This document shows positions 32,901 to 40,750 of a stretch of DNA of 64,000 bases, in pieces. The notes under the pieces were generated by a model. It was not told the DNA's origin and made no database searches. It worked only from the letters and a program-made list of their open reading frames with translations. Both the position numbers and the translations under genes were made by a program. The stretch's first letter is position 1. Each line of letters starts with the position of its first letter. This DNA comes from Leishmania donovani (Eukaryota; Euglenozoa; Kinetoplastea; Trypanosomatida; Trypanosomatidae): contig NC_018235.1 of the NCBI RefSeq assembly GCF_000227135.1, forward strand, positions 186,001 to 250,000. Direction: 5' to 3'.

Positions 32901-33338
32901 GCTGTGGTGCCCATTGTTCTCATCGATTTTGGTCTTGCAATCCTACAAGACACCCACGGCCGCTCGCACTGCAGCCGCGGCGGTGGCACCCGCCCGTACA
33001 TCGCACCAGAGAGCTGGAAGGGCGACACGTGCACGGCTAGTGACGTGTGGAGTCTCGGCTGTGTGCTGTACGCACTCGCCACGTGCCGTCTCGTTGCCGA
33101 GGACGTTCGGATCATGTCTCAGGAGGCGAAGCGGGACGGGTTTGCCTCGCGCATGCTGAAAGACATCATCGCGCACAAGTACTCCCTGGCCTTCGCGAGT
33201 TTTGTCGTGTCGCTGCTTGTCGTCGATCCGGCAAAGAGGCCGACGGCGGCGCAGGCGGCGCGGTGCTTCTGCGTCGCAGACGGCGACATCTGCTTTGACC
33301 TCAGCAGCCCATTCTTCAGCAACGTGCTCGATCTCTAG
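27000..33338 (+). CDS. Giant membrane-anchored protein kinase with a split catalytic domain
   Basis: The 2,112-residue product has one membrane span at about 132-157 after a low-complexity N-terminus. The kinase fold begins at about 426 with YRLLQRIGIGAFSSVYLV. The ATP lysine is K455 in YALKYI and the helix C glutamate is E471 or E473. After the beta-4 region (about 490) comes an insertion of about 1,170 residues rich in Ala, Ser, Pro, before the hinge strand LVMEHHPMGDL (from about 1670). A second insert of about 190 residues precedes helix E. HRDLKPEN is at 1889-1896, DFGLA at 1976-1980, YIAPES at 2000-2005 and SDVWSLGCVLYAL near 2019; VDPAKRP closes the domain. All catalytic residues are present. 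The HMHQQNPPIVHRDLK sequence recalls the NAK and NEK groups, but I cannot settle the family. Substrates are unknown. Tandem position suggests joint work with the upstream pseudokinase. Confidence 0.88.
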   Translation: MRAAAHHHHLPPLLCASTFHITRIRSPAAQHTPLRNAVRRGTRTNSTAAAVNVSAYSFAAPPLTNPYAYAASPSPSSAPSMRTVGVAAAAAAMSTVHAASVTNSGAAAHTWTNGGRGGHGAAHALTNSGRDVSLVLLTVACTLLVVTIVLLIVGVRLLKRFAAAVAAAEGARGQDILSNNLSAGEAAAYISVGIVDDDDEAALHTDNGDSRTQLVEYADEREPLLHHVRGRGGGAGRHRRSASRQHQQPGRRTTLAVFEALSILLGVSSTPPTADASSHGAAAAPRRRSRSCQAGSSAVPTPENQPALRSSPQQQRHAGRRAVPDALAADENSRGAFRSGPQLTWHSNGSLSRSGAARKCDEAAVAPASASPAPASHPAAAPGSSAAPATADHGATPPSGNAQLPVFTTTTEKDMVVYNTTHNSRYRLLQRIGIGAFSSVYLVQHKTTGKQYALKYILCKGDRERLAALRECEVIYSLQGHPQVIRIVDMFMSYQFQRASPSPTVAGSPTAAATNSACKEQASGQQGLRSFPGVPPSAPAAPAAALAPSAIATPALAPASAAPASTYTTSVAGRLKGLNDAALTKAAMESSTESRAAAHSEADDGHVDFSCVDRDRYSEGRWRGSRPRVRPSVEGVACGACMVNVDHASDVENEESAYSEHQQPQQPGKLSMRASSVCCPRPLPHSVQHTSQSSSSVHPTLSAAASASTAPATASSSSALAGSSYVPAQLCAAAGGGAQGCGHVPSQSAHHSSTTASAARAAATGSLSPPRDEAHADQPHLCCHAIDVPDAVVHDESDATAPVHASARCCAAHSTTTTATSMHPCFPSTARNATVSRSSEAGHEPGTLEDCDGGDGVHSGSDSRRRAEQGQSATRERAKPALQSRRASSEDRGSDGADDGHADIEAGREERRTELRGDADADEMHSCKGSDARSGATSSSGADEEPIQPIHRIFVPPPYMYPPLNGMAAAPRSCSICSNNSVSYAGTGNGAASVLRPQSRTCATGGESPTSHHLYSAFPTAAAGGALAVVGPETANGSTAPAPVRRIPERPDVGSLSATASPPPFAAASASLTSSSPSPSAAVNLRHTAGSLVSTSTLPHQQQQQHPQPIPSSVTSYAPARAAVSSADVKSAATGAPAVQAPIRYKDFVLSPTTVTAHAAASWTPVPATQANALVDGQTHRQPVDRGGSPAPPPCAASARVGSGAAGAGATGLTVARPTDECVNPYLERARGREPVPPPRTSYAPGGGVRYNSLTVPYVAAPTTLQAAAKGFPAQSSSPSSSLTLSASGTGVSAFDERKAGAGQGRRFEVTGADSSSQDSDASMPASQAARLTASRSLPSTAPAAATVVRNTYAPLRYGNVVQSNAASPATSSMASSSLMPPPSPSLQKQLPQPPSAACPAAAAPTVGSGRLSVCGVLRTARAGQQGEREDWDDGKPRVSASWPAKDAGLVSTQAPPLLPLPGLANQTSGAYFLRSVGRVNGAGAVPRAATPRAPYGEGRPPAAAAAQDEAPSPTRPLYTNLGVLIAGPSMTADPATATTTHVLRTGVQPPSPRHPRSNSYAGDDADRKRQRGYSNVGLTGAAPSEVRYTNAGSPNLWNAYNAGASPASAASAAAVAALTGLSPRIGAKTPTAACAGESNINDGKSSKTTHTNSSSSHLQDVCDTGYLCLVMEHHPMGDLCRYALRAQHELEMRRHRQKQSQSQALARSSLMSVGILQPITSPATATTQSRTCTSERSSAQQPQAPTKNATERDGGGTGAEAGESTSPLSLRPLSLTHGGAAGSAAAALSLLAAAADATWTVKVAMSRTDLHPALSAGVGGRGNTSGSHTAGGTDGDERATDFDTQRAASVAVDPTSENPLTEAQLLSIAYQLASVLDHMHQQNPPIVHRDLKPENILIKGELIDYLDLPLSAVLASTNNTVHCGGKDDALGKSSVSPMTPPFTTPAAVIDAAASSLTSLPPIRITRAVVPIVLIDFGLAILQDTHGRSHCSRGGGTRPYIAPESWKGDTCTASDVWSLGCVLYALATCRLVAEDVRIMSQEAKRDGFASRMLKDIIAHKYSLAFASFVVSLLVVDPAKRPTAAQAARCFCVADGDICFDLSSPFFSNVLDL

Positions 33339-33915
33339 CATGCGTGCGTGGGCGTGTGTCTGTCTCGGTGCGGGGCGCGGGCGACACACGCAGGACCTCA
33401 CCAATGAGCCTTGCACAGCACAACAGCAATCCAAAAGAAAGAAAACAGAGCCCCTCCCTCCCCTCTCGCCCCGCCCGAAACATGCAAAGAGGCGCTTACC
33501 CGATACTCGCGGCGGTGCATGTGCGTGCGAGTGTGTGCCGTGATGCGCACTTCCCCGCTTGGCTCTCCATGGCTGGAATGCTGTTTTTTGCTTTTTTTTC
33601 CTTTTTCGAATCCTCATCCACTCCGTGCACCCTCCTGCTCGCTGCTCTTCTAACACACATGCGCACATACATACAGATATATGCACACACACGCACACAC
33701 ACACCACTCCCAAGGGCGTTTCTGCTGCTCCTTCCGCACTCCGCGCCCCTCCGCCCCACGCAGGCACGCACGTGTCACATGCATGACGTGGTGGTCGCGC
33801 TTCCGTTCAGAACAACAGGAGAGCGCGAGAGGCGTGGACAGAACGAGCAAAGAAGAAGGGGGCGGCGTACAGCACCGGCGAACCGATACCGCCGCGCCAT
33901 CACCGTCGCCTTGAC
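33339..33915 (+). other. Intergenic spacer, no gene seen
   Basis: About 580 bp with T-runs near 33583-33606 and a CA run at about 33685-33705. A short acceptor-like C/T stretch precedes the LYR-motif gene. No protein-like frame. Confidence 0.55.
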
Positions 33916-34974
33916 ATGCTGCGCATCAGCCCTCCGCGCTGTGCGCCGCTGCAGGCCTCTCGCCCTCTCTTCTTCTTCTCGTGGCTGCGTCAGAGCAGTG
34001 GACACCGCGGCAGCGCCGCCGCGACGTGGCGCACAAAGGCAAAGAACACCTTCATCAGCGAGGGCGCGATGGGCCTCGGTGGCGGCGATGTGGGTCAGCC
34101 CATGGCTAACGAGGCCTCCGAGGCGCTGGATGGCAAAGGCACGAGCACCGCCAGTTATCGGCAAGCTGCTCTGAACGGCACCGTCAGACGTGGCTTCGGC
34201 AATGGGCAAGCCTTCCAGGCCGGCGGCGGTGCCGCTCCAGGGTCCACCGTGCCAAAGCAGCCGATAGACGACATCTTGATAGAGCGTGGAGCGCACTTGT
34301 CTGGGCCGAGCCGGCGTCCCCTCTCGTACGACCTCGAGATCCACCGCGCCGCCCGCGCGCGTGAGGCGGCACAGAAGCAAGCCTCGCAGGAGTATCTGCT
34401 CCACTTCGACGAGCAGAACATGCCGCGCAACCCCCACGACCCGAACCGAAAGCGTGCGAGCTGGGAATTCACGCCGACGCCAGAGCACAAGTCCCTCGTG
34501 TTGCTTCTCTACCGCAACGTGCTGAAAGGCTTGATGAACTATAAGAGCGTCCGACGCCGCAGCATGATCGCCTACGCCCGCATGTGTTTTCGCCGTCGCG
34601 CTATGGCGACGGAGAAACTGCTGATTGACGAGTGCATTGAAGAGTGTCGGCGCTCCATCTACGTGCTGGAAAAGCATCACAACTTCACAAAGACGGGCAC
34701 GTACGAGTTCGACTCGATGACGCTACCCAAGGACACGGGTCAGGACGTGAAGACGTACATGGAGGAGGTGTACGACCCGGAGCAGTCCCGCATGCAGTTC
34801 CAGAACTTCACTGATGTGCAGCCGGGCAGAGAGCACTTGCATCGGCAAGGGCTCGGGCCCACGTCGGGGTCGCACCACTGGAAGGACCAAAAGACCTCGG
34901 AGGGCTTCAAGGTGGAGATTCGCGACGAGGACAGGGCCCTGCGGCCGCCGCCGCCGCCCGGGGTGGCGAGCTGA
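33916..34974 (+). CDS. LYR-motif mitochondrial protein (352 aa)
   Basis: The first 40 residues are rich in Arg, Ser, Ala and aromatic residues with no acidic residue (MLRISPPRCAPLQASRPLFF..), which reads as a mitochondrial targeting leader. A Gly/Ala-rich linker follows. At 198-200 the tripeptide LYR lies in LVLLLYRNVLKGLMNYKSVRRR, followed by a helix with ARMCFRRRA and then EKLLIDECIEECRRSIYVLEKH. This three-helix pattern is that of Complex1_LYR proteins, which bind acyl-carrier protein and act as respiratory-complex subunits, Fe-S assembly factors or mitoribosome parts. The protein is larger than typical LYR proteins (80-150 aa) because of N- and C-terminal extensions. Which complex it joins cannot be read from the sequence. 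A polyproline stretch (PPPPP, 344-348) is near the end. Confidence 0.7.
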   Translation: MLRISPPRCAPLQASRPLFFFSWLRQSSGHRGSAAATWRTKAKNTFISEGAMGLGGGDVGQPMANEASEALDGKGTSTASYRQAALNGTVRRGFGNGQAFQAGGGAAPGSTVPKQPIDDILIERGAHLSGPSRRPLSYDLEIHRAARAREAAQKQASQEYLLHFDEQNMPRNPHDPNRKRASWEFTPTPEHKSLVLLLYRNVLKGLMNYKSVRRRSMIAYARMCFRRRAMATEKLLIDECIEECRRSIYVLEKHHNFTKTGTYEFDSMTLPKDTGQDVKTYMEEVYDPEQSRMQFQNFTDVQPGREHLHRQGLGPTSGSHHWKDQKTSEGFKVEIRDEDRALRPPPPPGVAS

Positions 34975-35619
34975 CGCCTGCACACACGCACACACACACA
35001 CACATATTTATATATGCACACCTCTCTCTCTTTATCGACGAAACAGATGAGTACGGCGCCGTACTCGATGTGCATCGCGTTGAAAACGACGGGCAAGTCG
35101 CGCTTGGAGCGGCCGTGCAACCACCGACCCGCCTTCCTCTGATCTCCCTCTTTTTCAGTGGCTCTCTCGACAGAGGAGGGGCGGCAGGGCGCGTCCATTC
35201 TTGGGCGCGCCCGCGGGCTGCTGATGCCCTGCTTCGTTGCTTTTTGTTGCGGGTGCGGTGATGACCCCACATGGATGCAATCATCTTCAGCTCCCGCCCT
35301 TCATGTACGTCTGCAGATGCGTGCCGGCGCCTTCTCCGCGCGCGCATGGTCTCGGTGCATCTGTGTAGGTGTCGGCGTCGGTGTCGGGGTGTGCTTGTCG
35401 GGTGCACGCCACCTCCTTTTCTATATTCTGTTGTTTTCCGACGCCGATTTGGGGGCGCTCGTGTGGTGCGTTCACGCTCACTGAAAAAGTGCCACTGGCA
35501 CCCGATCCCCTTCTCGCCCTCCCCTTTTCTGTGTGTGTGTGTGTGTGTGTGTCGTGCGTCTACTTTGTGGTGGCGGATTCAACACGTTAGAAGAACAGTA
35601 ACACCTAAACTCCGTCGCT

Positions 35620-36045
35620 CCCTCATGGCGAGAGGGGCACACCCCACCCTGTGTGAGCGCGTGAGGCAGCCCCCACCCGCCCTCACCGCACCCCTGCCAA
35701 GTGCCGCACCACCTCTGGTGGCGACGGGGCCAAGCGCCTGCGACGTAGGGGAAGTCAGAGCGACTCATCGCTGCTGATGTCGGCGGTCGCGTCCCGGATG
35801 GCGTGGCGTCGGAGCGACCGGCGACGGTGAACACGTCTTTGCCACCCACATGATGGGCGAAGCGTCACCGCTCCCCGAGCGTAACTCAGCCGCACCTGAG
35901 AGGTGCACGACGTGGCGACCGGCATGATGGGAGCGGCTGGGAGGCAGCGTGCGCGGTGCAGGGTGGGCGGGGTGTAGGGCAGGGGCCGTGCTCCGATGAC
36001 TGGGCTGGCGCATGCGCTGTAGCACGTGTCTACGTATGTGCGTGT
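35620..36045 (+). mobile_element. Degenerate SIDER-like retroposon remnant
   Basis: This block of about 430 bp is free of CT/GT tracts. At 35709-35761 it contains CACCTC, a GGTG, GGGGCCAAGC and GGGGAAGTCAGAGC in the order and approximate spacing of the L1Tc/ingi 5' hallmark, in more decayed form than the copy at 7.29 kb. It has no coding capacity. Borders are guesses from composition. It lies in the spacer between the LYR protein and CFA synthase, where SIDER elements typically sit. Confidence 0.45.
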
Positions 36046-36050
36046 GTGTG

Positions 36051-36172
36051 TCCGCGGCTGCATTGCACCACGCTGGTGGGGGCCTGTGGCAGTGCCAGCG
36101 GGGGAGGGTAGAGGAGCGTGCAACTCACGATCAACGGCGGAGAATGGGCATGCTCGTGCGAAATGAATCTCC
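36051..36172 (+). repeat. Dispersed intergenic repeat, copy A
   Basis: This is one of three related copies in the window. It starts with TCCGCGGCTGCATTGCACCA and continues through a G-rich purine part to an AATGGG block and a weaker ATGAATC. A 24-base stretch (36075-36098) is identical to copy B at 39367-39390, and matches copy C at 60845-60868 with two differences. All copies have the same orientation. Confidence 0.8.
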
Positions 36173-37438
36173 CGTTGTTGTCGGTATGCGAGAAACCCGC
36201 TCGTACGCGGTCTCTCAACGTCTCTGTGGCGCATCGCACAGAGATGCGGGAATTGCCGTCAGCTTCTTCTCCCCACCCCCCCCCCCCCCACACACCCACA
36301 CACTCGCATGCCCATGCGTTCACGTCCTCATCACTGCGACCTCAACCGCCGCGATTGCACACCTTGTCCGTTATCTGCGCCTGCCCCTTTCATGTCTTTC
36401 GTCTCCCTCTCTCTCCCTCTGTTTTCTGTGTATGCGGGCTTGCGTCTCTAACGGAGTCGCTGAGTGCAGGCCATTCATCGTCATTTCTTACGGACACCAC
36501 CACCACCACCACAGCCTCCTCGTCCTTGCTCTCACCCCCAGCCACCTTTTCGCATCGCCCTACCACCGTTGCCAGCGAGCAGGACCCACTACGCAACGTC
36601 AAGGCAAGCAATCACCACAAGAGCAGCAGCGCAAGGCATCCGTAGAAGCAGCCACACGCGCCCCGTCACGCCCGACCACGCCACCTCAGCTTCTTTCTGT
36701 TCTTGTTACGAGGGCAGACAGGAGACGACCAGGTGAACCAGGCGTCCAGGGAAACGGACAGGGAGGGGCTCCGCATCTCTGTGGCAGGCAGGCAGGCACC
36801 CACGCACCCGCTCTGGCTTTCTGTCTGCCCCGACGTTTCCTCCCTCTGTCGGGTATTCTTTTTGTCTTGGGTGGTGTCGCCGTTGTGCGGTTTTCCTTGT
36901 TTCGTGGAAGTGTTAAGTGGAGTGAGCGTGCGTGCCAGCAGTGCAGGTTCTCTCGATCGCCACCCACCCGCCCCCTCTCCCAATACGTACGCAGAGGCAT
37001 CGGCACGGCAGCCAGGCACACACGGGTACACGTAGACGCAGGGATGCAGTGTCGACTGAAAACTAACAACAGCTAGCATTCACTCGCGCTTTCGTTTTTC
37101 ATTGTTTGGCGTCCTCGAAGTCCACAGCACATCACGCCGCTCCTCCACGCCACCACAGCCACCCCTTCGCTACTCCTTCCTTACCTTCTCCCCCCTCCCA
37201 CGCACACACACCACCACCACCACCACCGCGCCAAAGGCACCGGTGGCAGCGCTCAGTGCACGGTGGTCGTCCTCGTCCGTGTGTTCTTTGCGAGTCTTCG
37301 TTTTCCTTCATTGTTTCGTTTCGTGGCTTGTTTGCGTCTGTGCGCGTCTCTCACCCTCCACCCTCGCTCTTCGCGCGCGAGCGGCCCCCTCTCTCGGTCC
37401 GTCGGTCGCCTCTCCGACTGCGTTGTTGTTGCGCGTCG

Positions 37439-37481
37439 ATCTTTCTTCTCTCGTCTCTTGTTCTTCGTTGCTCCGGCCAAG
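37439..37481 (+). promoter_or_regulatory. Predicted polypyrimidine tract and spliced-leader acceptor of CFA synthase
   Basis: A C/T-rich stretch with TTTCTTCTCTCGTCTCTTG ends in AG at 37480-37481, one base before the ATG at 37483. If used, the spliced leader supplies almost the whole 5' leader. Upstream AGs remain possible. Confidence 0.35.
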
Positions 37482-37482
37482 C

Positions 37483-38949
37483 ATGGAAAACCGGCCACAC
37501 GAGGACTCCGAATCGAAGGAAGCGGCAGCGGCGGCGCTCTTGTCGCGTGAATCGTACGAATCCGTGCAGAGGCTGTCGAAGTGCCCCAGCGACTTACCCA
37601 GCAGCGAGAACCGCTACGAGGTCATCGCCGCCGCCATGAAGGGTGACGACCACGGCATGGGCGGCAGCACGAGCCGCGTAGTCAACTACGGTGGCCCGCA
37701 CGGCAACGGAAGCCTGTTCAGCATGAGCAAGGCGGAGTACGCGAAGCTGGAGAAGAGGGAGGCCAAGTACTTGCGCATCGCCCAGAAGATCCTGAGTGCT
37801 TGTGGCATTACCATTGGCGGCGATAAGCCATACGACATGGTCGTGCACAACCCGATGCTGTTCCGCCGCGTTATCCGCAAGGGCAGTCTTGGCCTCGGTG
37901 AGGCCTACATGGAGGGTTGGTGGGACACCCGCGACTTCTATGCCCTGGACAACTTCTTCAAGCGCATTCTGCAGAGTGGGATCGAGTACTACTTTCCAGA
38001 TAACGCCAAAGACATGCTCAACATCATCCGCGCCAAGGTGCACAACCCGCAAACCAAGTCGAAGAGTCGCAGGGTGGGTATGCAGCACTACGACATCGGC
38101 AACGAGTTCTTTCGAAACATGCTGGGGCCGCGCATGCAATACAGCTGCGCGTATTGGGAGAAGCACGTCGGCTCCGCCGAAGACCACATGATTAAGCCGG
38201 TGGAGACGCTGGACGAGGCGCAGGAGCTAAAGCTGCACATGATTGGCGAGAAGCTGCGCCTGCGTCCAGGGATGGAGGTGCTTGATTGTGGCTGTGGGTG
38301 GGGCGCTCTGGCGGCGTTTCTGAGCGAGAAGTACAGCGTGAAGGTGACAGGCATCACGATCTCCGAGGAGCAGCGCGAGGGTGCCGCGCGTTTGGTGAAG
38401 GACGACCCGAACGTGACTATCCTCAACCGCGACTACCGCGACGCCACCTTCGACCGCAAGTTTGACCGCATCGTGAGCGTCGGCATGTTCGAGCACGTTG
38501 GCCCCAAGAACTACAAGACCTTTTTCAAGCACATGCGCCGTCTACTGCGCGACGACGACCCGGAAGCAGTTCTGTTGCTGCACACCATCGGCAGCAAGAC
38601 GACCATGAGCAGCGCCGATCAGTGGTACCTCAAGTACATTTTTCCAGGCGGCTGTCTGCCGAGCATTTCGAGTATTGGCAAGGGCATCGAGGCGTATTTT
38701 GTCATGGAGGACCTGCATAACTTCGGCTTCTTCTATGGCTTGACGCTGCTTGCCTGGCGCTCGAACTTTCTCGTTCACTGGAACAAGTCGACCGAGAGCA
38801 CGAAGCCCGGCGCGGATGCGTTTTTTCGCATGTTCTACTACTACCTGAGCAGCAGCGCTGGCGCCTTCGAGGCACGTGACCTTCAGCTGTGGCAAGTGGT
38901 CCTGAGCCCGAAGGGGACACCTGGGTACGTCAGCGTGTACCGGCCGTAA
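37483..38949 (+). CDS. CFAS: Cyclopropane-fatty-acyl-phospholipid synthase
   Basis: This 488-residue enzyme transfers a methylene group from S-adenosylmethionine to the double bond of unsaturated acyl chains in membrane phospholipids. An N-terminal extension of about 90 residues precedes the bacterial-type core. The core shows VGMQHYDIGNEFF (198-210), SCAYWEK (221-227), the SAM-binding VLDCGCGWG (266-274), GITISEEQ (290-297), VGMFEHVG (333-340) and the C-terminal YIFPGGCLPS. These motifs match bacterial CFA synthases closely, and trypanosomatid CFAS is regarded as bacterial in origin. From memory, the gene is present in L. infantum, L. mexicana and L. braziliensis and absent from L. major. 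The frame is open upstream to 37102, but the first ATG is at 37483. The gene lies between two direct copies of a dispersed repeat. Confidence 0.96.
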   Translation: MENRPHEDSESKEAAAAALLSRESYESVQRLSKCPSDLPSSENRYEVIAAAMKGDDHGMGGSTSRVVNYGGPHGNGSLFSMSKAEYAKLEKREAKYLRIAQKILSACGITIGGDKPYDMVVHNPMLFRRVIRKGSLGLGEAYMEGWWDTRDFYALDNFFKRILQSGIEYYFPDNAKDMLNIIRAKVHNPQTKSKSRRVGMQHYDIGNEFFRNMLGPRMQYSCAYWEKHVGSAEDHMIKPVETLDEAQELKLHMIGEKLRLRPGMEVLDCGCGWGALAAFLSEKYSVKVTGITISEEQREGAARLVKDDPNVTILNRDYRDATFDRKFDRIVSVGMFEHVGPKNYKTFFKHMRRLLRDDDPEAVLLLHTIGSKTTMSSADQWYLKYIFPGGCLPSISSIGKGIEAYFVMEDLHNFGFFYGLTLLAWRSNFLVHWNKSTESTKPGADAFFRMFYYYLSSSAGAFEARDLQLWQVVLSPKGTPGYVSVYRP

Positions 38950-40750
38950 AAGTGGTGTGAAAAGGGCGCGTCGATGGGGAGCTGAGCGCTCGCGTCGGAG
39001 AGCCGCCCTGGATGCGGCCAGGGCCCCTCCTTGCGAAGCTGCGTTCCCCTATCCCCCCCCCGGTGTGTTCTTCTCACGTCATCCGCTTTCAGCGCGTCAT
39101 GCCCGGGGCTTTGCATCGGCGTGGCTGAGCCCCCACCCCCACCCCCCTACCCCAACTCTTCTGCCCCCTCCCCCTCCTCGGTGTTCTTGTTCGCCTTTCG
39201 TTTTTTTTTGAGGTGGTGGTGGTGGTGATTGCTCTTGTCCTATTGCTTCCTTCAAATGCCTCCACGGGCGCATCTCTTTCCACCCACCCACCCCCCGTCT
39301 GTGCATGTGTGGGGGGGGGGGTGCTTATGCGCTTATTATTATTTTAGGTGTGCGTTGCCCCACGCCGGTGGGGGCCTGTGGCAGTGCCAGTGGTAGGGTG
39401 GCAAGCTCATGTTGTTGATGTCGGAAAATGGGAAGAGGCAGACTGAATCCACAATAGGAATGGCGAAACCACAAAACGTCTTCCGATCTGATCTCTTATT
39501 CCTTTTCGTTGTCCGTGTTATGTGTATTTGTGTTTGCGTGCAGTTGTAGAGAGCTGGAATGCCTGCGTCGGCGTCTCCTTTTCTGGCCCCCCTCCAAACC
39601 TCTCCTCTCCGCCTCTTTCGTTTATGTGACGACGTGTCCGTTTTTCTCTGCCGGCGAACGCGCAAGGCATTTTTTTTTTACTGCGCACGTCCCCGCTCCC
39701 GCTTCGCCTGTCGTGCGTCTCCGGCAACCGATCACGTCATCCTTCCCCGCGTATGTGGATAGGTGGATGGCGCCGCGTCGTTCTTTGCTTATCCATCGCG
39801 GCTTTTTTTGTTGTTTTTGTTTCTTTCGTTGGTGTCGTCGTGGCTCATGAGCGTTCTCTACGGGTGTTTGGTATGATTGATGGCGTCTGCCCTCCCCTCT
39901 CACCCTCTGTGCTCTCACTGGCCCATCGGCCACCCCCTTTCCTTCCTTCCTTCCTGCCTTGGTATCAATGACCACCCGTCTCGCCTATCATTGTCTCTCT
40001 GAGCTTCTCTGTGTGTGAGCGTGTGTCGGTGTGCGTCCGTGCTCGCCCGCGTCTTCACTCTTCGCCTTGGGTGGTCCCGACCCCCATCCACACTTCTCTC
40101 CACCGCTTACCCTATTGTGTGGCTCTCGCCGCCTTTCTTCTTTTCCTCCTCTCTCTCTTGTATGGGGTCGTCGTGGGCTGCTTGTCGTTCTCATGGTCAG
40201 GCGCTCGCCACCCCCACCCTCTCATCGTCATCTGTTGCACCCCCTTCTCCGCCATTATCGCTCACGTGCGCACCGCCTATGGCGCGCCCCTCAGGGAAAG
40301 GAGGAGTGTGTGAGCAACACCAGCCAGTGCAGGCTGCCAAGACGATCGGTGCGTTTAAATGGGATGCGGTGGCCATTGCGTTGCGGGCGAGACTGTCCAT
40401 GCGCATTCTATGGCGCAGATAGGGCGGCAGGCCTCTGTGCACCTCTGTCCCCCGCCCTGTCTCGCAGCAGAGCTGCACTCACTGAACTCCTTCTGCCCTC
40501 TCATCGCCCTCATGGCCCCGTCCCCTTTTTCTGTTCCCTCCCCTTCTCTCCATACTCGGTCGCCCATGCGTGGCCGCCAACAGTACACGCTACATAAAGA
40601 ACGTGAAGTCCTCAAACTCGGTCGCTTTCTTATCACAGCCCCACGCAAGCGCAAGAGACAGACAGCCAGGCACAGAGAGCCCCGCGCGCCCTCCCCCTTC
40701 CCCCTTACGTCCTCTTCTACGAAAAAAAAAGGAACACAACAAGAGCGCGG
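38950..40750 (+). other. Spacer (1.8 kb) with dispersed repeat copy B
   Basis: C- and G-runs (39053-39062, 39311-39321) precede copy B of the dispersed repeat (39349-39452). The rest is C/T-rich with T-runs (39669-39678) and ends with a C/T tract and an A-run (40722-40730) before the eIF2 beta start. No gene was seen on either strand. Confidence 0.55.
39349..39452 (+). repeat. Dispersed intergenic repeat, copy B
   Basis: Same orientation as copies A and C. It shares the CACGC.GGTGGGGGCCTGTG core with copy A (24 identical bases at 39367-39390), then AGGGTGGCAAGCTCATG, GTCGGAAAATGGG and a weaker TGAATCC block also seen in copy C. It lies 400 bp after the CFA synthase stop codon. Confidence 0.8.

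Larger units (their letters stand above)
34975..37482 (+). other. Long spacer (2.5 kb) with two repeat elements
   Basis: It contains a SIDER-like block (35620-36045), then copy A of the dispersed repeat (36051-36172), then C/T-rich leader sequence for the CFA synthase gene. A GT run lies at 35531-35552 and a C-run at 36277-36290. Frames seen across 36012-37076 are low-complexity translations. No gene was found. Confidence 0.55.

Noticed and set aside
36012..37076. 354-codon frame beginning with ATG upstream of CFA synthase
   Set aside because: It runs through copy A of the dispersed repeat, a poly-C run and CT tracts; the translation is low-complexity (poly-Pro, His runs) with no protein-like segment.
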